From contig LT984855.1 of the NCBI GenBank assembly GCA_900258555.1, forward strand, positions 278,570 through 322,724: a stretch of DNA of 44,155 nucleotides, in the 5' to 3' direction. The position numbers and the translations under genes are program-made. A model generated the notes under the pieces. The model searched no databases and had not been told where the DNA came from. It saw only the letters and a list, made by a program, of their open reading frames with translations. Positions within the stretch are counted from its first letter, which is position 1. Each line of letters opens with the position of its first letter. Of the stretch, positions 24,577-33,675 are shown piece after piece. This DNA is from an uncultured Desulfobacterium sp. GTDB lineage: Bacteria > Desulfobacterota > DSM-4660 > Desulfatiglandales > Desulfatiglandaceae.

Positions 24577-25620
24577 TTAATTCCCTTTTTGGGGTTCTAC
24601 AATAACCTTTACGCACTGATGCTCCACCGGGGATGCGACAGCGCGAAACCCGTAAGCCGCCTCCTCCATTCCCAGCCTGTGGGTGATGGTTTTTTCCACC
24701 GGGACTGTCCCCGCCCTTAAAAGATCAAGGGCTGTCTTACAGTCATGCGGCCCTCCCGCATATGAGCTTGTCAGTGTTGTCTCTTTTCTCCAGAAGATGT
24801 CGTTAATAGTTGCCGGGATCATTGCGCCTTCTGCTGCGCCTGCAAAAAACAGCAGCGTCCCTCCCCTTTCAACTGCATCAAAGGCCAAGGGGATAAATCC
24901 GTCAAAACATATGATGACAAGGTCTGCCAGACGCCCTGCATTTGCCGCCCGGATTGATGGGATAAGGTTTCCATCCGCTTCAACGGCAAGATCAGCCCCC
25001 ATCTCTCCGGCCATCTTGAGCCTGAAATGTATAGTGTCTGCGGCTATTATTACGCCAGCCCCGAGCGCCCTGGCAAGTCCCACGTGAAGAAGCCCTGATA
25101 TGCCGCTCCCCAGGACCAGGACAGTCTGCCCGGGCCTAAGCCGCGCATTTCTCTGGCCCCTTAAGACACAGGCAAGAGGTTCCATAAACGAGGCCTTCTC
25201 GAAGGAAAGCCCTTCAGGTATATGAAAGACCCCACGGTCAACATTTATGGCAGGGATCCTGATAAATTCTGCAAACCCGCCGGGATAAAAGGATGTGCCC
25301 CTCAAGAGTGTATCGCACACCGTGTGATGGCCGCTTAGGCAATAATGGCATGTGTTACAGGGCACGTGGTGGGTTGCGCATATCCTGTCTCCTGGCTTAA
25401 ATCTTTCCACTCCTTCACCTGCCTCAATCACCTCTCCTGAGACCTCGTGGCCCAATACCAGGGGCACCTTGTCGCGTCTGTACCACTCCATTACGTCGCT
25501 TCCGCATATGCCGCTTGCGACAACCTTCATCAGGATTTCGCCAGGCCCTATTTCGGGGATCGGCATCTGTTGAACGCGTACGTCCAGATTGCTGTAATAC
25601 ATCAAAACGCGCATTGTCAT
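24577..25620 (-). CDS. Zinc-dependent medium-chain alcohol/polyol dehydrogenase
   Basis: 347 residues, typical for the threonine/sorbitol dehydrogenase branch. Catalytic zinc site GICGSDVMEW and GHEVSGEV; structural-zinc cysteine loop C-N-T-C-H-Y-C-L-S-G-H-H-T-V-C (about 93-107); NAD(P)-binding LVLGSGISGLLHVGLARALGA (glycine motif, about 170-190). It would oxidise a secondary alcohol of a sugar, polyol or amino alcohol with NAD(P). Gene order (LsrF-like aldolase 34 bases upstream, class II aldolase downstream) suggests a role in a sugar or keto-sugar pathway. The precise substrate is unknown. Confidence 0.88.
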   Translation of the reverse strand: MTMRVLMYYSNLDVRVQQMPIPEIGPGEILMKVVASGICGSDVMEWYRRDKVPLVLGHEVSGEVIEAGEGVERFKPGDRICATHHVPCNTCHYCLSGHHTVCDTLLRGTSFYPGGFAEFIRIPAINVDRGVFHIPEGLSFEKASFMEPLACVLRGQRNARLRPGQTVLVLGSGISGLLHVGLARALGAGVIIAADTIHFRLKMAGEMGADLAVEADGNLIPSIRAANAGRLADLVIICFDGFIPLAFDAVERGGTLLFFAGAAEGAMIPATINDIFWRKETTLTSSYAGGPHDCKTALDLLRAGTVPVEKTITHRLGMEEAAYGFRAVASPVEHQCVKVIVEPQKGN

Positions 25621-25654
25621 TTGTCTGATGCAGGATCAAGATATCTAACGAAAA

Positions 25655-26545
25655 TCAACTCCCCTTCACGGTCATGAAAAGATCGAGTGCCTGCCTGGGT
25701 GTTGCATTTTCATGGATGATGGAGTTAAGCGCCTTCATCATGGCGACAGGGTGCTGGTGTTGCCATACGTTTCTCCCCAGATTGACGCCTATGGCGCCTT
25801 TTTGCATGCCGTCATATACAAAGTCAAAAACCTCCATCTCTGTATCACACCGGGGACCGCCTGCGATAACAACAGGGACAGGGCAGCCGTTGGTTACCTT
25901 GTCGAAGTCTTCGGCGCTGTAATAGGTCTTGACTATCTTTGCACCCAGTTCGGCGGCTATACGGCAGGAAAGGGCAAGGTATCTCGCGGTTCGTTTCTCC
26001 AATTCCTTTCCCACAGCAGTTACGGCCATTACAGGTATGCCGCAACCCTCACACATATCAACAAGGTCTGCCAGATTCTTTAAGGTCTGCTTCTCATATT
26101 CCGTTCCGACAAAGATGGAAAGACCGACCGCAGCTACATTAAGCCTGATCATCTCCTCGACGGATGTGGTGACCACCTCATTTGCAAGGTCCTGTCCAAC
26201 AACGCTGGTGCCGCCGGACACCCTCAGGATAATGGGGGTTTCTATGTCTGGGTCAATCGAGGCGCGAAGCATGCCCCTGGTGACAAAAAGCCCGTCTGCG
26301 TATGGAAGCAGATCGCGTATGGTCTCCTGGGGCCTCTCAAGACAGCGGGTAGGTCCCTGAAAATAGCCGTGATCAATGGGGAGAAACTGGCAATGGCCGT
26401 CGGATTTGATTAGACGGGAAAGCCTGTTTCTCATGCCCCATCCCAGATTGCCTCCGCCCTTAATATCTTTTCCTCTAAGGCTCTTGGATGCAGGCGGCAT
26501 CTCGGTTGTATCCCTGGCATCCAGAAGACCTGCTGCGTCAGGCAT
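25655..26545 (-). CDS. LsrF/DeoC-family class I aldolase
   Basis: 296 residues. The run DHGYFQGPTRCLERP, then PYADGLFVTRG and GTEYEKQTLKN, closely follow the LsrF pattern (autoinducer-2 thiolase); the Schiff-base lysine is in A-K-I-V-K-T-Y-Y; the phosphate-binding end has GVNLGRNVWQHQHPVAMMKAL. Related proteins make 2-amino-3,7-dideoxyheptulosonate in the alternative shikimate route or act as fructose-bisphosphate aldolases. No lsrACDB, lsrK or DHQ synthase II gene is near, so AI-2 use is not supported. The start is firm: AGGAGGAAGGCAT before ATG. It is first in the minus-strand set with the zinc dehydrogenase and class II aldolase. Confidence 0.85.
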   Translation of the reverse strand: MPDAAGLLDARDTTEMPPASKSLRGKDIKGGGNLGWGMRNRLSRLIKSDGHCQFLPIDHGYFQGPTRCLERPQETIRDLLPYADGLFVTRGMLRASIDPDIETPIILRVSGGTSVVGQDLANEVVTTSVEEMIRLNVAAVGLSIFVGTEYEKQTLKNLADLVDMCEGCGIPVMAVTAVGKELEKRTARYLALSCRIAAELGAKIVKTYYSAEDFDKVTNGCPVPVVIAGGPRCDTEMEVFDFVYDGMQKGAIGVNLGRNVWQHQHPVAMMKALNSIIHENATPRQALDLFMTVKGS

Positions 26546-26727
26546 ATGCCTTCCTCCTCATAGTTCCCTTAATTAAACTACGTTGCTTTTCAAACTTAAA
26601 GTTCACGATTAAGAATTCAAAATTTTAAAGACCTTAGGTTTTGTCCTGTGTAATTGTTAAGTCAACGGTCTGACTATGTCAAGAGGATTCGGGATATGAG
26701 GTCTAGAACGGCCGAGGCCCCAATGCA

Positions 26728-26756
26728 TTGACTGACACGCAAGATTTCTTTATATT
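26728..26756 (+). promoter_or_regulatory. Sigma-70 type promoter for the DUF1285 gene
   Basis: TTGACT (26728-26733), a 17-base spacer, and TATATT (26751-26756). The start codon follows 36 bases after the -10 box, with AAGAGGA in front of it. Confidence 0.65.
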
Positions 26757-26792
26757 TGGCCGCGTCAAGATGCTTAATTTTCAAGAGGACCT

Positions 26793-27272
26793 ATGACTGA
26801 AACAGACACAAAAGACATGGCCCCGTGCCTTATCTTCATTGACAAAGAGGGCGTCTGGCACCATAAGGGTGTAGAGATGGTCCGACGCGATTTCATACGC
26901 TTGTTTTATCAAAATATGGAGCTTGATCCAGACGGCTGTTATGTAATCAACTGGGGCGGCAAACCCTGTTATGTGGAGGTGGAGGACACGGCCTTTGTGG
27001 TCCGCAATGTGCACTATGTGGAGGATTCAAAGGGTGAAGAGGACAGGTTTGTATTATCTCTGAGCGATGATACAAACGAAGATCTGATGCCGGAGACCCT
27101 TTATGTGGGAGACAATAATGTGATGTATTGCAGTGTGAAAAACGCCGTCTTTCCCGCCCGTTTCAATCGTACAGCCTATTATGAACTTGTCAAACACATC
27201 GAGGAGAAAAACGATTCATATTACCTGCCTGTCAGCGGCAGGGATTATGAGATTAAAGGCATATCAGAATAG
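26793..27272 (+). CDS. DUF1285-like protein
   Basis: 159 residues. The pattern L-I-F-I-D-K-E-G-V-W-H-H-K-G then R-R-D-F-I-R-L-F and DGCYVIN, V-E-V-E-D-T-A-F-V-V matches DUF1285 proteins, which are small beta-rich cytoplasmic proteins of unknown function. AAGAGGA is 8 bases before ATG. It is a single gene with its own promoter, convergent with ppiD (28 bases between stops). I cannot assign a role. Confidence 0.75.
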   Translation: MTETDTKDMAPCLIFIDKEGVWHHKGVEMVRRDFIRLFYQNMELDPDGCYVINWGGKPCYVEVEDTAFVVRNVHYVEDSKGEEDRFVLSLSDDTNEDLMPETLYVGDNNVMYCSVKNAVFPARFNRTAYYELVKHIEEKNDSYYLPVSGRDYEIKGISE

Positions 27273-27300
27273 GCACACCTAAAACTTGAAACCCTCTTCC

Positions 27301-29193
27301 TTACGGAGGAGTGATTATCTTGATATCGGCGCGCGCCTTCAAATAATAAAGCCAGTCTTCAAACAGCCTGGAGTGCTTTTTCTGCATCAAACTTAAGCGC
27401 TGCTTTTCCTTTTCTCCCTGAAACTTGGCCTGATCAATGCCCTGGTATCCCTCCCACCTGATAAGGAAGGCACCATTGCTGTTTTCAAATACCGTATCCG
27501 GATATCGTTTACCCTCATTGAGCCTGAATAGCTTTTCCTGTAATTCCGGCTCATAACCAATCTTGGGGATCGCACCCTGTCGGGAGAAAAAGTCTGTCTG
27601 TTCGATCTGTAGCTGTTTTTCCTTTGCCAGGTCATCCCATGACCTGCCTTTTTGCAGGTCGGCCAGCAGGGCTTCAGCCTCGGTCTTCGCCGCCTTTGCA
27701 GCCAGGTCGTCCGTCAAATCGCTCTTTACCTTTTCCAACACTTCTGCCAATTCAGGCAGATAGGATGCCTTTTTGTCCGCTGCTTGGAATATATAATATT
27801 TTTCTCCAAGTTCCAGCAACTCGCTGACCTCGCCTTTTGCCAGGGAAAATATGCCCTGCAGCAGTTTTTTGTCGCCCTGAATACCGGGGATCGGTTGGTT
27901 GGAAGCAAGATAGTCCGTGAACTTGGCCTCAAGTCCCTGACCTGTTACATACTGGGAAAGATCTGCGTCATATGGCATCTGGTCAATGAGCGTCTGCCCC
28001 TTTTCGTAAGCCAACTCCAGGCTGGCATTGTGGATTAATGTCTCTACAATCTCTCCCCTGACCTCTTCCAATGGTCTTGTCCTCGCCTCCTTGACATCCT
28101 CAACCTTAATAATGTGGAAACCGAATTCGGTCCGCACAAGGTCGCTGATCTCCCCTGCCTTTAATTTAAAGGCGGCCTCTTCAAAGGGTTTGACCATCTG
28201 GCCTTCGGAAAAATACCCCAGGTCACCACCCTTTGCCTTGGACGGGCAATCAGAGTATTTCTTCGCAAGTTCCGCAAAATCCTTCCCGTCCCGCACCTCT
28301 TTCAGGACGGATTCGGCCTTTTCTTTAACTTCATTTTCCTTATCCCCTGTCGCCTTGGCGTCCAGCTTGAACAGGATATGACTTGCCTTTACCTTTCTTT
28401 CTTCTTTGAAGGAGGATAAATTGTCTTCGTAATAATTCTTGATCTCGTCCTCTGTAGTCTTGATCCCTTGCTCAAAAGATTTTGGATCAATCACGACATA
28501 GGCGAATTTGATCTGATCCGGGACCCTGTACTTTTCCCTGTTCTTTTCAAAAAAATCCTTTATAGATGCTTCATCCGTTGAAACCGACTTTTTAAAGGCA
28601 TCCCGCTTAACCTGAATGAAGCTGACCTTTATCTTTTCATTATTAAATGTGTAGTTGTCCAATACCTCCTGGTCGGTCACTTCTGAAAAGGAATACAGGA
28701 ATTGCTTTAATTTCATCCCAAGCATATCCTTTGAAATTGCAGCCTCAAAATCCTCTGGTTTCATGCGGTTTCGATTCAACATAGCCCTGTACTGACCCAT
28801 ATCAAATCTGCCGTTTACCTGGAACACAGAATATTCCTGGATGGCCTGCTGGATCTCCTTTTCTGTGACCTCAAGCCCCAGCCTTTCTGCCTCCTGGTTT
28901 ATCAGTCTCTCGTTGATAAGGTTTGTCAACGCCTGATTCTTGAGATCAAGGGCCTTTACTATTTCCTCATTCCACATGTCCTTATACTGGCGTTGCAATG
29001 ACTCGACCAGTTCACCATATGCCTTGCGGTATTCTTCAGTAGTAATCAGGTCCCCGTTTACATAGGCTGTTTTTAACCCCCGTCTGGCCGTAAATGAATA
29101 GCCAAAATAAAAGATGAAGACCACTGCGATAATGAACATCAAGGTCTTTATAAGCCAGGACTGCGCATGCTTTCTCATCAAACTCAATATCAT
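27301..29193 (-). CDS. ppiD: Membrane-anchored periplasmic peptidyl-prolyl isomerase (PpiD/SurA type)
   Basis: 630 residues, the size and layout of PpiD. One N-terminal membrane helix (about 12-32: SWLIKTLMFIIAVVFIFYFG), a SurA-type helical chaperone domain (about 35-260), a parvulin (PPIC) domain (about 265-360: K-A-S-H-I-L-F, F-A-E-L-A-K-K-Y-S-D-C-P-S, G-G-D-L-G-Y-F, G-F-H-I-I-K-V) and a second, degenerate parvulin-like region towards the C-terminus. It assists folding of exported and outer-membrane proteins. AGGAGGAAAAGCC leads into ATG. No operon partners are visible; an inverted-repeat element lies upstream. Confidence 0.9.
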   Translation of the reverse strand: MILSLMRKHAQSWLIKTLMFIIAVVFIFYFGYSFTARRGLKTAYVNGDLITTEEYRKAYGELVESLQRQYKDMWNEEIVKALDLKNQALTNLINERLINQEAERLGLEVTEKEIQQAIQEYSVFQVNGRFDMGQYRAMLNRNRMKPEDFEAAISKDMLGMKLKQFLYSFSEVTDQEVLDNYTFNNEKIKVSFIQVKRDAFKKSVSTDEASIKDFFEKNREKYRVPDQIKFAYVVIDPKSFEQGIKTTEDEIKNYYEDNLSSFKEERKVKASHILFKLDAKATGDKENEVKEKAESVLKEVRDGKDFAELAKKYSDCPSKAKGGDLGYFSEGQMVKPFEEAAFKLKAGEISDLVRTEFGFHIIKVEDVKEARTRPLEEVRGEIVETLIHNASLELAYEKGQTLIDQMPYDADLSQYVTGQGLEAKFTDYLASNQPIPGIQGDKKLLQGIFSLAKGEVSELLELGEKYYIFQAADKKASYLPELAEVLEKVKSDLTDDLAAKAAKTEAEALLADLQKGRSWDDLAKEKQLQIEQTDFFSRQGAIPKIGYEPELQEKLFRLNEGKRYPDTVFENSNGAFLIRWEGYQGIDQAKFQGEKEKQRLSLMQKKHSRLFEDWLYYLKARADIKIITPP

Positions 29194-29238
29194 TTGGCTT
29201 TTCCTCCTAAACGGTGCAGGCAGAGATTGATATATAAA

Positions 29239-29396
29239 CCTAAAAAAAGCTGTTAGCTGTCAGCAGTTAGCTTAAGGAATTCAAAATAATGCACCAATTT
29301 ATATCTTCACCCATTGGGTGAAACCATTGAAGTTGTCAACATGTCGAAACTCCTTGCCTAATAGCTAACCGCTAAGTGCTGACTGCTTTTTTTAGG
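29239..29396. mobile_element. 158-bp MITE-like inverted-repeat element upstream of ppiD
   Basis: The left arm (29239-29277, starting CCTAAAAAAAGC) is the imperfect reverse complement of the right arm (29352-29396, ending GCTTTTTTTAGG); 12 terminal bases match exactly, and the stems share TTAGCTGTCAGC- and TTAGC-like blocks. In the middle is a second palindrome, TTCACCCA-T-TGGGTGAA (29306-29322). There is no coding capacity. It could be a miniature transposable element or a bidirectional terminator-like structure. Confidence 0.5.
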
Positions 29397-29545
29397 ATAA
29401 AACCTCAAGTTATCAAAGTTGATAAGGATTCCAATTTTTTAGAGAAGTGAGTATAGGTAAATCCAAGTTATGTGTCAATGGAGTATCTGGAATGACCGCT
29501 ACTTTAAAAATTCGCCAAAGTCCATTAAGACCTATCGCCTTTTCA

Positions 29546-29692
29546 TTAAAAACAAAGAATGAATTCCGCGTCGGGGACAATTTTGACTTTATAAGATTCA
29601 TCTGCCGATATCAAATGCAACCGAAATATCGGGGCATCTCTCACATCCTCCACCAATGGCAATAACGGTTTGACAATGGCGTATATCTCCAT
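29546..29692 (-). CDS. Possible 48-residue ORF (unknown)
   Basis: A frame from ATG 29692 to TAA 29546-29548 reads as a plausible small protein (MEIYAIVKPLLPLVEDVRDA at the start). There is no ribosome site, and it overlaps the putative promoter of the + strand dehydrogenase gene. It may be a gene relic or chance; no domain is recognised. The rest of the 29397-29763 gap shows nothing else of note. Confidence 0.25.
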   Translation of the reverse strand: MEIYAIVKPLLPLVEDVRDAPIFRLHLISADESYKVKIVPDAEFILCF

Positions 29693-29700
29693 GCTATATT
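29670..29700 (+). promoter_or_regulatory. Possible sigma-70 promoter for the 3-hydroxyacyl-CoA dehydrogenase gene
   Basis: TTGACA (29670-29675) and TATATT (29695-29700) are good boxes, but the spacer is 19 bases, longer than optimal. The start codon is 64 bases downstream. Confidence 0.4.
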
Positions 29701-29763
29701 TAATTTTTATAGCAGTGTTACTTAAAATATGCCCTAAATCTGGATGAAATAAGAGGATGTTAC

Positions 29764-30636
29764 ATGGCAGAAATAAAAAAAATAGGAATATTGGGCGGGG
29801 GAATGATGGGCTCGGATATCGCGCTGTCTTGCGCCCTGGCCGGATATAAGGTTCTGGTAAAGGAACTCAATAAGGAATCGGCGCAATCGGCTTACACCAG
29901 AATGGTTTCAAATTTAAAAAAGTGGGTATCAAAAGGTAAATTAGATATTGACGATGAAGCTGCAAAAGGCGCTGTAAGGCACATTACCACTACGGATTCT
30001 TTTGATGAATTCAAAGATGTAGATCTTGTGATTGAGGCCATTTTTGAAGACCCGCAGACAAAGATAGATAACTATCTGATGTTGGAGAAAATTTGCCCGC
30101 CACACTGTATTATCGCATCCAACACCTCTTCAATATCCATAACAAAACTCGGTGCCTGTTTTGAGGATTCTTCCAGAAAGGAACAATTTGTAGGAATGCA
30201 TTTCTTTTCGCCTGCTGTAGTTATGAAACTGGTTGAAGTGGTCAAAGGAGAGGAAACCTCACAGCAAACTGTGGATGCGGCATATGATTTTTGCATAACA
30301 ATCGGTAAAGAACCGGTTAAAATCGTGGATGGTGTGGGCTTCATTGTCAACCGAATACTGTCTGCCCTTACCAGTGAAGCCATGAGACTCTATGAAGAGG
30401 GTTTTGCATCACCGGAGGATATTGATAAGGCATGCCGATTGGGCCTTGGACACCCGGTAGGTCCTTTTGCCCTGATGGACCTGGCCAGTAATGATTTGGG
30501 TCTGAAGATCTTGAGGACCCTTCATGAGGCCTATGGAGAAAGATTCCGACCGAGACCATCTCTGGTGAAAAAGGTGGATGCAGGTCACTTCGGAATTAAG
30601 GCCGGAAAAGGATGGTTTACTTATAATAAGGGATAG
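29764..30636 (+). CDS. 3-hydroxyacyl-CoA (3-hydroxybutyryl-CoA) dehydrogenase
   Basis: 290 residues, the standard single-function length. NAD-binding GILGGGMMGSDIA (about 7-19); IASNTSSISI; catalytic His in FVGMHFFSPAVVMKLVEVV (about 140-158) with the conserved Asn/Glu partners; C-terminal helical dimer domain with NRILSALTSEAMRL and DLASNDLGLKIL. It interconverts 3-hydroxyacyl-CoA and 3-ketoacyl-CoA with NAD(H), in beta-oxidation or butyrate-type metabolism. GAGGATG precedes ATG. It is not in an operon with other beta-oxidation genes; its 3' end overlaps glnD's 3' end by 20 bases in convergent orientation. Confidence 0.92.
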   Translation: MAEIKKIGILGGGMMGSDIALSCALAGYKVLVKELNKESAQSAYTRMVSNLKKWVSKGKLDIDDEAAKGAVRHITTTDSFDEFKDVDLVIEAIFEDPQTKIDNYLMLEKICPPHCIIASNTSSISITKLGACFEDSSRKEQFVGMHFFSPAVVMKLVEVVKGEETSQQTVDAAYDFCITIGKEPVKIVDGVGFIVNRILSALTSEAMRLYEEGFASPEDIDKACRLGLGHPVGPFALMDLASNDLGLKILRTLHEAYGERFRPRPSLVKKVDAGHFGIKAGKGWFTYNKG

Positions 30637-33238
30637 GACGATTGGCCAGCCTGTAGTGAAGCGCCTCCCTGATCTCTTTCAGTTGACCCTCATCCTCAAT
30701 CTTCTGACCGTCAAAGTCGCGCACATAGAATATATCCGCGATCTGATCCGCCTTCGTGGCTATCTTGGCGATCCGTATATCCAGTTTGAGCGCAGACAGT
30801 ACCTGGGTGATCTCATACAGAAGCCCTACGCGATCATCTGCAAACACCTCGATAATAGTAAAAAAGTCTGATGTCTTATTGTCTGTTATCACCTTTGGAG
30901 GGCGTGAGGGTCTTATCTGTTCAGAAGATACGAAAGGCCTTGCCTTTTGCCCGAGGCGATAGCCCAGAGAGAGCCTTCCCTTGAATGTATTTTCCAGGTC
31001 CTTCTCCACCTTGTGCCATGTCTCCTCCGGATGGATGGGGTCAAGAGGTCTACTGACCCTGAATATGTCCACCACTGTCCCGTCACGCCATGTGTAGATG
31101 TCCGCGGAGAGGATATTTATGTTGTTGAGGGCGAATACCCCTGCAAGCTCTGAAAATACACCGGGCCTGTCTTTGGCTGTGAATATGATTTCCCAGCAGC
31201 CATCGGCGGGTTTTTCCCTTGTATCCAGCAAAAAACCGTGAGGCCCGCCGCTGCTCAACCCGGATTTAAAATCCCTGACAATGGCTATATGACGTGTTAT
31301 TTCTCTGGGTGCGACATTCAGGATATACCTCGTTGTCATAATGTCGAAAAAGGCCTCCAGTTCCCCCCCCTCAATATTGCCTGCCATAAGGCGCCTGACC
31401 TCGGACAGGGTGTCTTCCATGATCTGTGAGGCGCTGACCGTTGCAAGCTCTTTCCTCTCCAGGATATGAAGTATCTTAAAAAAGAGCTCCTGCACCAGAT
31501 TTGAGGTCCATGAATTCCACACCTTTGGTCCTGTGGCCTTTGAGTCCGCCCAGGTAAGCAGATAAAGCATCTTCAGGCGGTTGACGTCACTGATGATCCG
31601 GCAGCAGGATACTACTATCTTTTCATCGTTTAAGTCCCGGCGGGTGGCGGTCTCTGCAAGGAGGAGATGATTTTTTATCAGAAATACAACATCTTCTGTC
31701 ACCTTCCTGTCGCAGGCCCATCTCTTAAGTATTTTCTCAGCCATGTCTGCACCCTTGATGCTGTGGTTTTCGCCGGTCTTTCCTATATCATGAAGCAGCG
31801 CCGCCAGGAAAAGAGGCAGGGTATCCGGCAGCTCCGACAGAATTGCGGGAAAGACCAGTTCCTTCTGCCGCGCGGCCTCTTTCAGGTGTCTGAATGTCTC
31901 CAGGAGGTGTCGGCCTACAGGAAACATGTGGTATGCATCATACTGAACACGATCTTTTATCTCGCCGAATTCAGGGATAAAGGCATCGAGGAGTCCGGTT
32001 TCGAACATCTGATCAAGGGCGTCGTGGGCAAACTTGTTGGAAATGATATTGAGAAAGGCCGCAACCGTCCTCTTCGATCTCCTGAAGCCATCATCAACAA
32101 GATAGGTAAACTCCCTAACAAGCCTCAGAGATTCCAAAGAAAGCTCAATGCCTGATACAGAGCGCCTTTCAAAGATGTCCATGAGGATATGGGGGTCAGA
32201 GAGGATCACTGTTGAAGATTCAAAATATATCTCCTGCTGATGGACATAAAGGCCTTTGGAAAGCCCGGTCGGCGTGTCTGCCGTCCCAGACGCCGGCCTC
32301 TTGGTCAGGTGGGCGCAGATGAAGGAACGGTGCAAGGATTTTATCGCCGACATCGAGCAGTGAAGCCTGCCCAGGAATTGCTCCACAGCAGGGAAATTTT
32401 TCTTGTCTTTAAATCCGGTTTTTTCAGCAATCTTATCCTGATAATGAAAATGGAGCCGGTCGTTTCTCCTGCCTGACAGCATGTGCAGGTGATTTCTGAC
32501 CAGCCATATAAAGGCAAGGTTATCCCTTAGTTCCTTATATTCCTTATGGGTGAGCCTGCCATAATATTCCAGATCTCTGGGCACACCCAGATTAAAAAAG
32601 GCCCTGGCAAGCCAGAGGATATGGTGATAATCCCTGAGCCCCCCGATACCCTCCTTAAGATGCGGCTCAAGCATGTAGCTTGCATCTCCGAATTCCTCCC
32701 CCCTGATCTTATCCTGGTCCTCCAGCCATCTGCCGAACGAGGCCGCCCTCTTGGGAAGGACCCTTTTCTGGAGATCCTCCATAAGTGTGAGATAAATCGT
32801 CGAGTCGCCGCATACAAAACGGGCATCCATGAGCGATGTAAGGGCCTGGAAATCATCCAGTGAAAGGGAAATGCAGTCTTTGATGCTGCGTATGCCGTAT
32901 CCAATATCCAGACCCAGATCCCACAGGGGGAAAAAGATCTCCTCTGTCAGCACCTTTGCGCCATCAGGGATCTTGGATCTGAACAGGATCATGACATCCA
33001 GGTCAGAATGAAGGCAAAGCTCTTTTCTGCCGTATCCTCCCACTGCCACAAGCGCAAAGGGGTGCTTCCCTGTAAACAGAGCCTGGCCGTTTATGCTCTC
33101 TTCATGGGTCTGTCTGAAATACTGATCCATAATCTCAGTATATTGGGACTGAAAATTGTCCTGTAAGCCGTTGTCGGCAAAACGCTTGACAAGAGATGCT
33201 TTGGCCTGTTTGAGCTCTTCAAAGGCAAGGGTCTTCAT
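30617..33238 (-). CDS. glnD: GlnD, bifunctional PII uridylyltransferase/uridylyl-removing enzyme
   Basis: About 873 residues. Nucleotidyltransferase motif GGYGRKELCLHSDLDVMI (G-G then D-x-D), a long helical linker, HD domain with LFLAALLHDIGKTGENHS, and two C-terminal ACT domains (about 700-780: KDRPGVFSELAGVFALNNI; about 800-873: DDRVGLLYEITQVLSAL). It senses glutamine and modifies PII. I place the start at ATG 33238, 14 bases after the glnB stop; a GTG at 33277 would overlap glnB. It is the last gene of the amtB-glnB-glnD operon. The 3' end overlaps the convergent dehydrogenase gene. Confidence 0.93.
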   Translation of the reverse strand: MKTLAFEELKQAKASLVKRFADNGLQDNFQSQYTEIMDQYFRQTHEESINGQALFTGKHPFALVAVGGYGRKELCLHSDLDVMILFRSKIPDGAKVLTEEIFFPLWDLGLDIGYGIRSIKDCISLSLDDFQALTSLMDARFVCGDSTIYLTLMEDLQKRVLPKRAASFGRWLEDQDKIRGEEFGDASYMLEPHLKEGIGGLRDYHHILWLARAFFNLGVPRDLEYYGRLTHKEYKELRDNLAFIWLVRNHLHMLSGRRNDRLHFHYQDKIAEKTGFKDKKNFPAVEQFLGRLHCSMSAIKSLHRSFICAHLTKRPASGTADTPTGLSKGLYVHQQEIYFESSTVILSDPHILMDIFERRSVSGIELSLESLRLVREFTYLVDDGFRRSKRTVAAFLNIISNKFAHDALDQMFETGLLDAFIPEFGEIKDRVQYDAYHMFPVGRHLLETFRHLKEAARQKELVFPAILSELPDTLPLFLAALLHDIGKTGENHSIKGADMAEKILKRWACDRKVTEDVVFLIKNHLLLAETATRRDLNDEKIVVSCCRIISDVNRLKMLYLLTWADSKATGPKVWNSWTSNLVQELFFKILHILERKELATVSASQIMEDTLSEVRRLMAGNIEGGELEAFFDIMTTRYILNVAPREITRHIAIVRDFKSGLSSGGPHGFLLDTREKPADGCWEIIFTAKDRPGVFSELAGVFALNNINILSADIYTWRDGTVVDIFRVSRPLDPIHPEETWHKVEKDLENTFKGRLSLGYRLGQKARPFVSSEQIRPSRPPKVITDNKTSDFFTIIEVFADDRVGLLYEITQVLSALKLDIRIAKIATKADQIADIFYVRDFDGQKIEDEGQLKEIREALHYRLANRPIPYYK

Positions 33239-33251
33239 AAAGATTCCATTT

Positions 33252-33608
<357 letters not shown>

Positions 33609-33615
33609 TTATCAA

Positions 33616-33668
33616 AGCCGGTTCAAAATATCCCCTGTTTTCATGACAAGGATATGTTGATACCGGCT
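33616..33668 (-). repeat. Inverted repeat between amtB and glnB
   Basis: AGCCGGT (33616-33622) pairs with ACCGGCT (33662-33668), and ATATCC (33628-33633) with GGATAT (33650-33655). There is no T tail on the minus strand, and the operon logic (amtB, glnB, glnD) argues against full termination. It may set the stability or relative amount of the two parts of the transcript. Confidence 0.55.
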
Positions 33669-33675
33669 TATCGGA

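Noticed and set aside
25655-26545. Autoinducer-2 processing by the LsrF-like aldolase
   Set aside because: No lsr transporter, kinase or regulator genes are nearby, and the same fold serves several other reactions.
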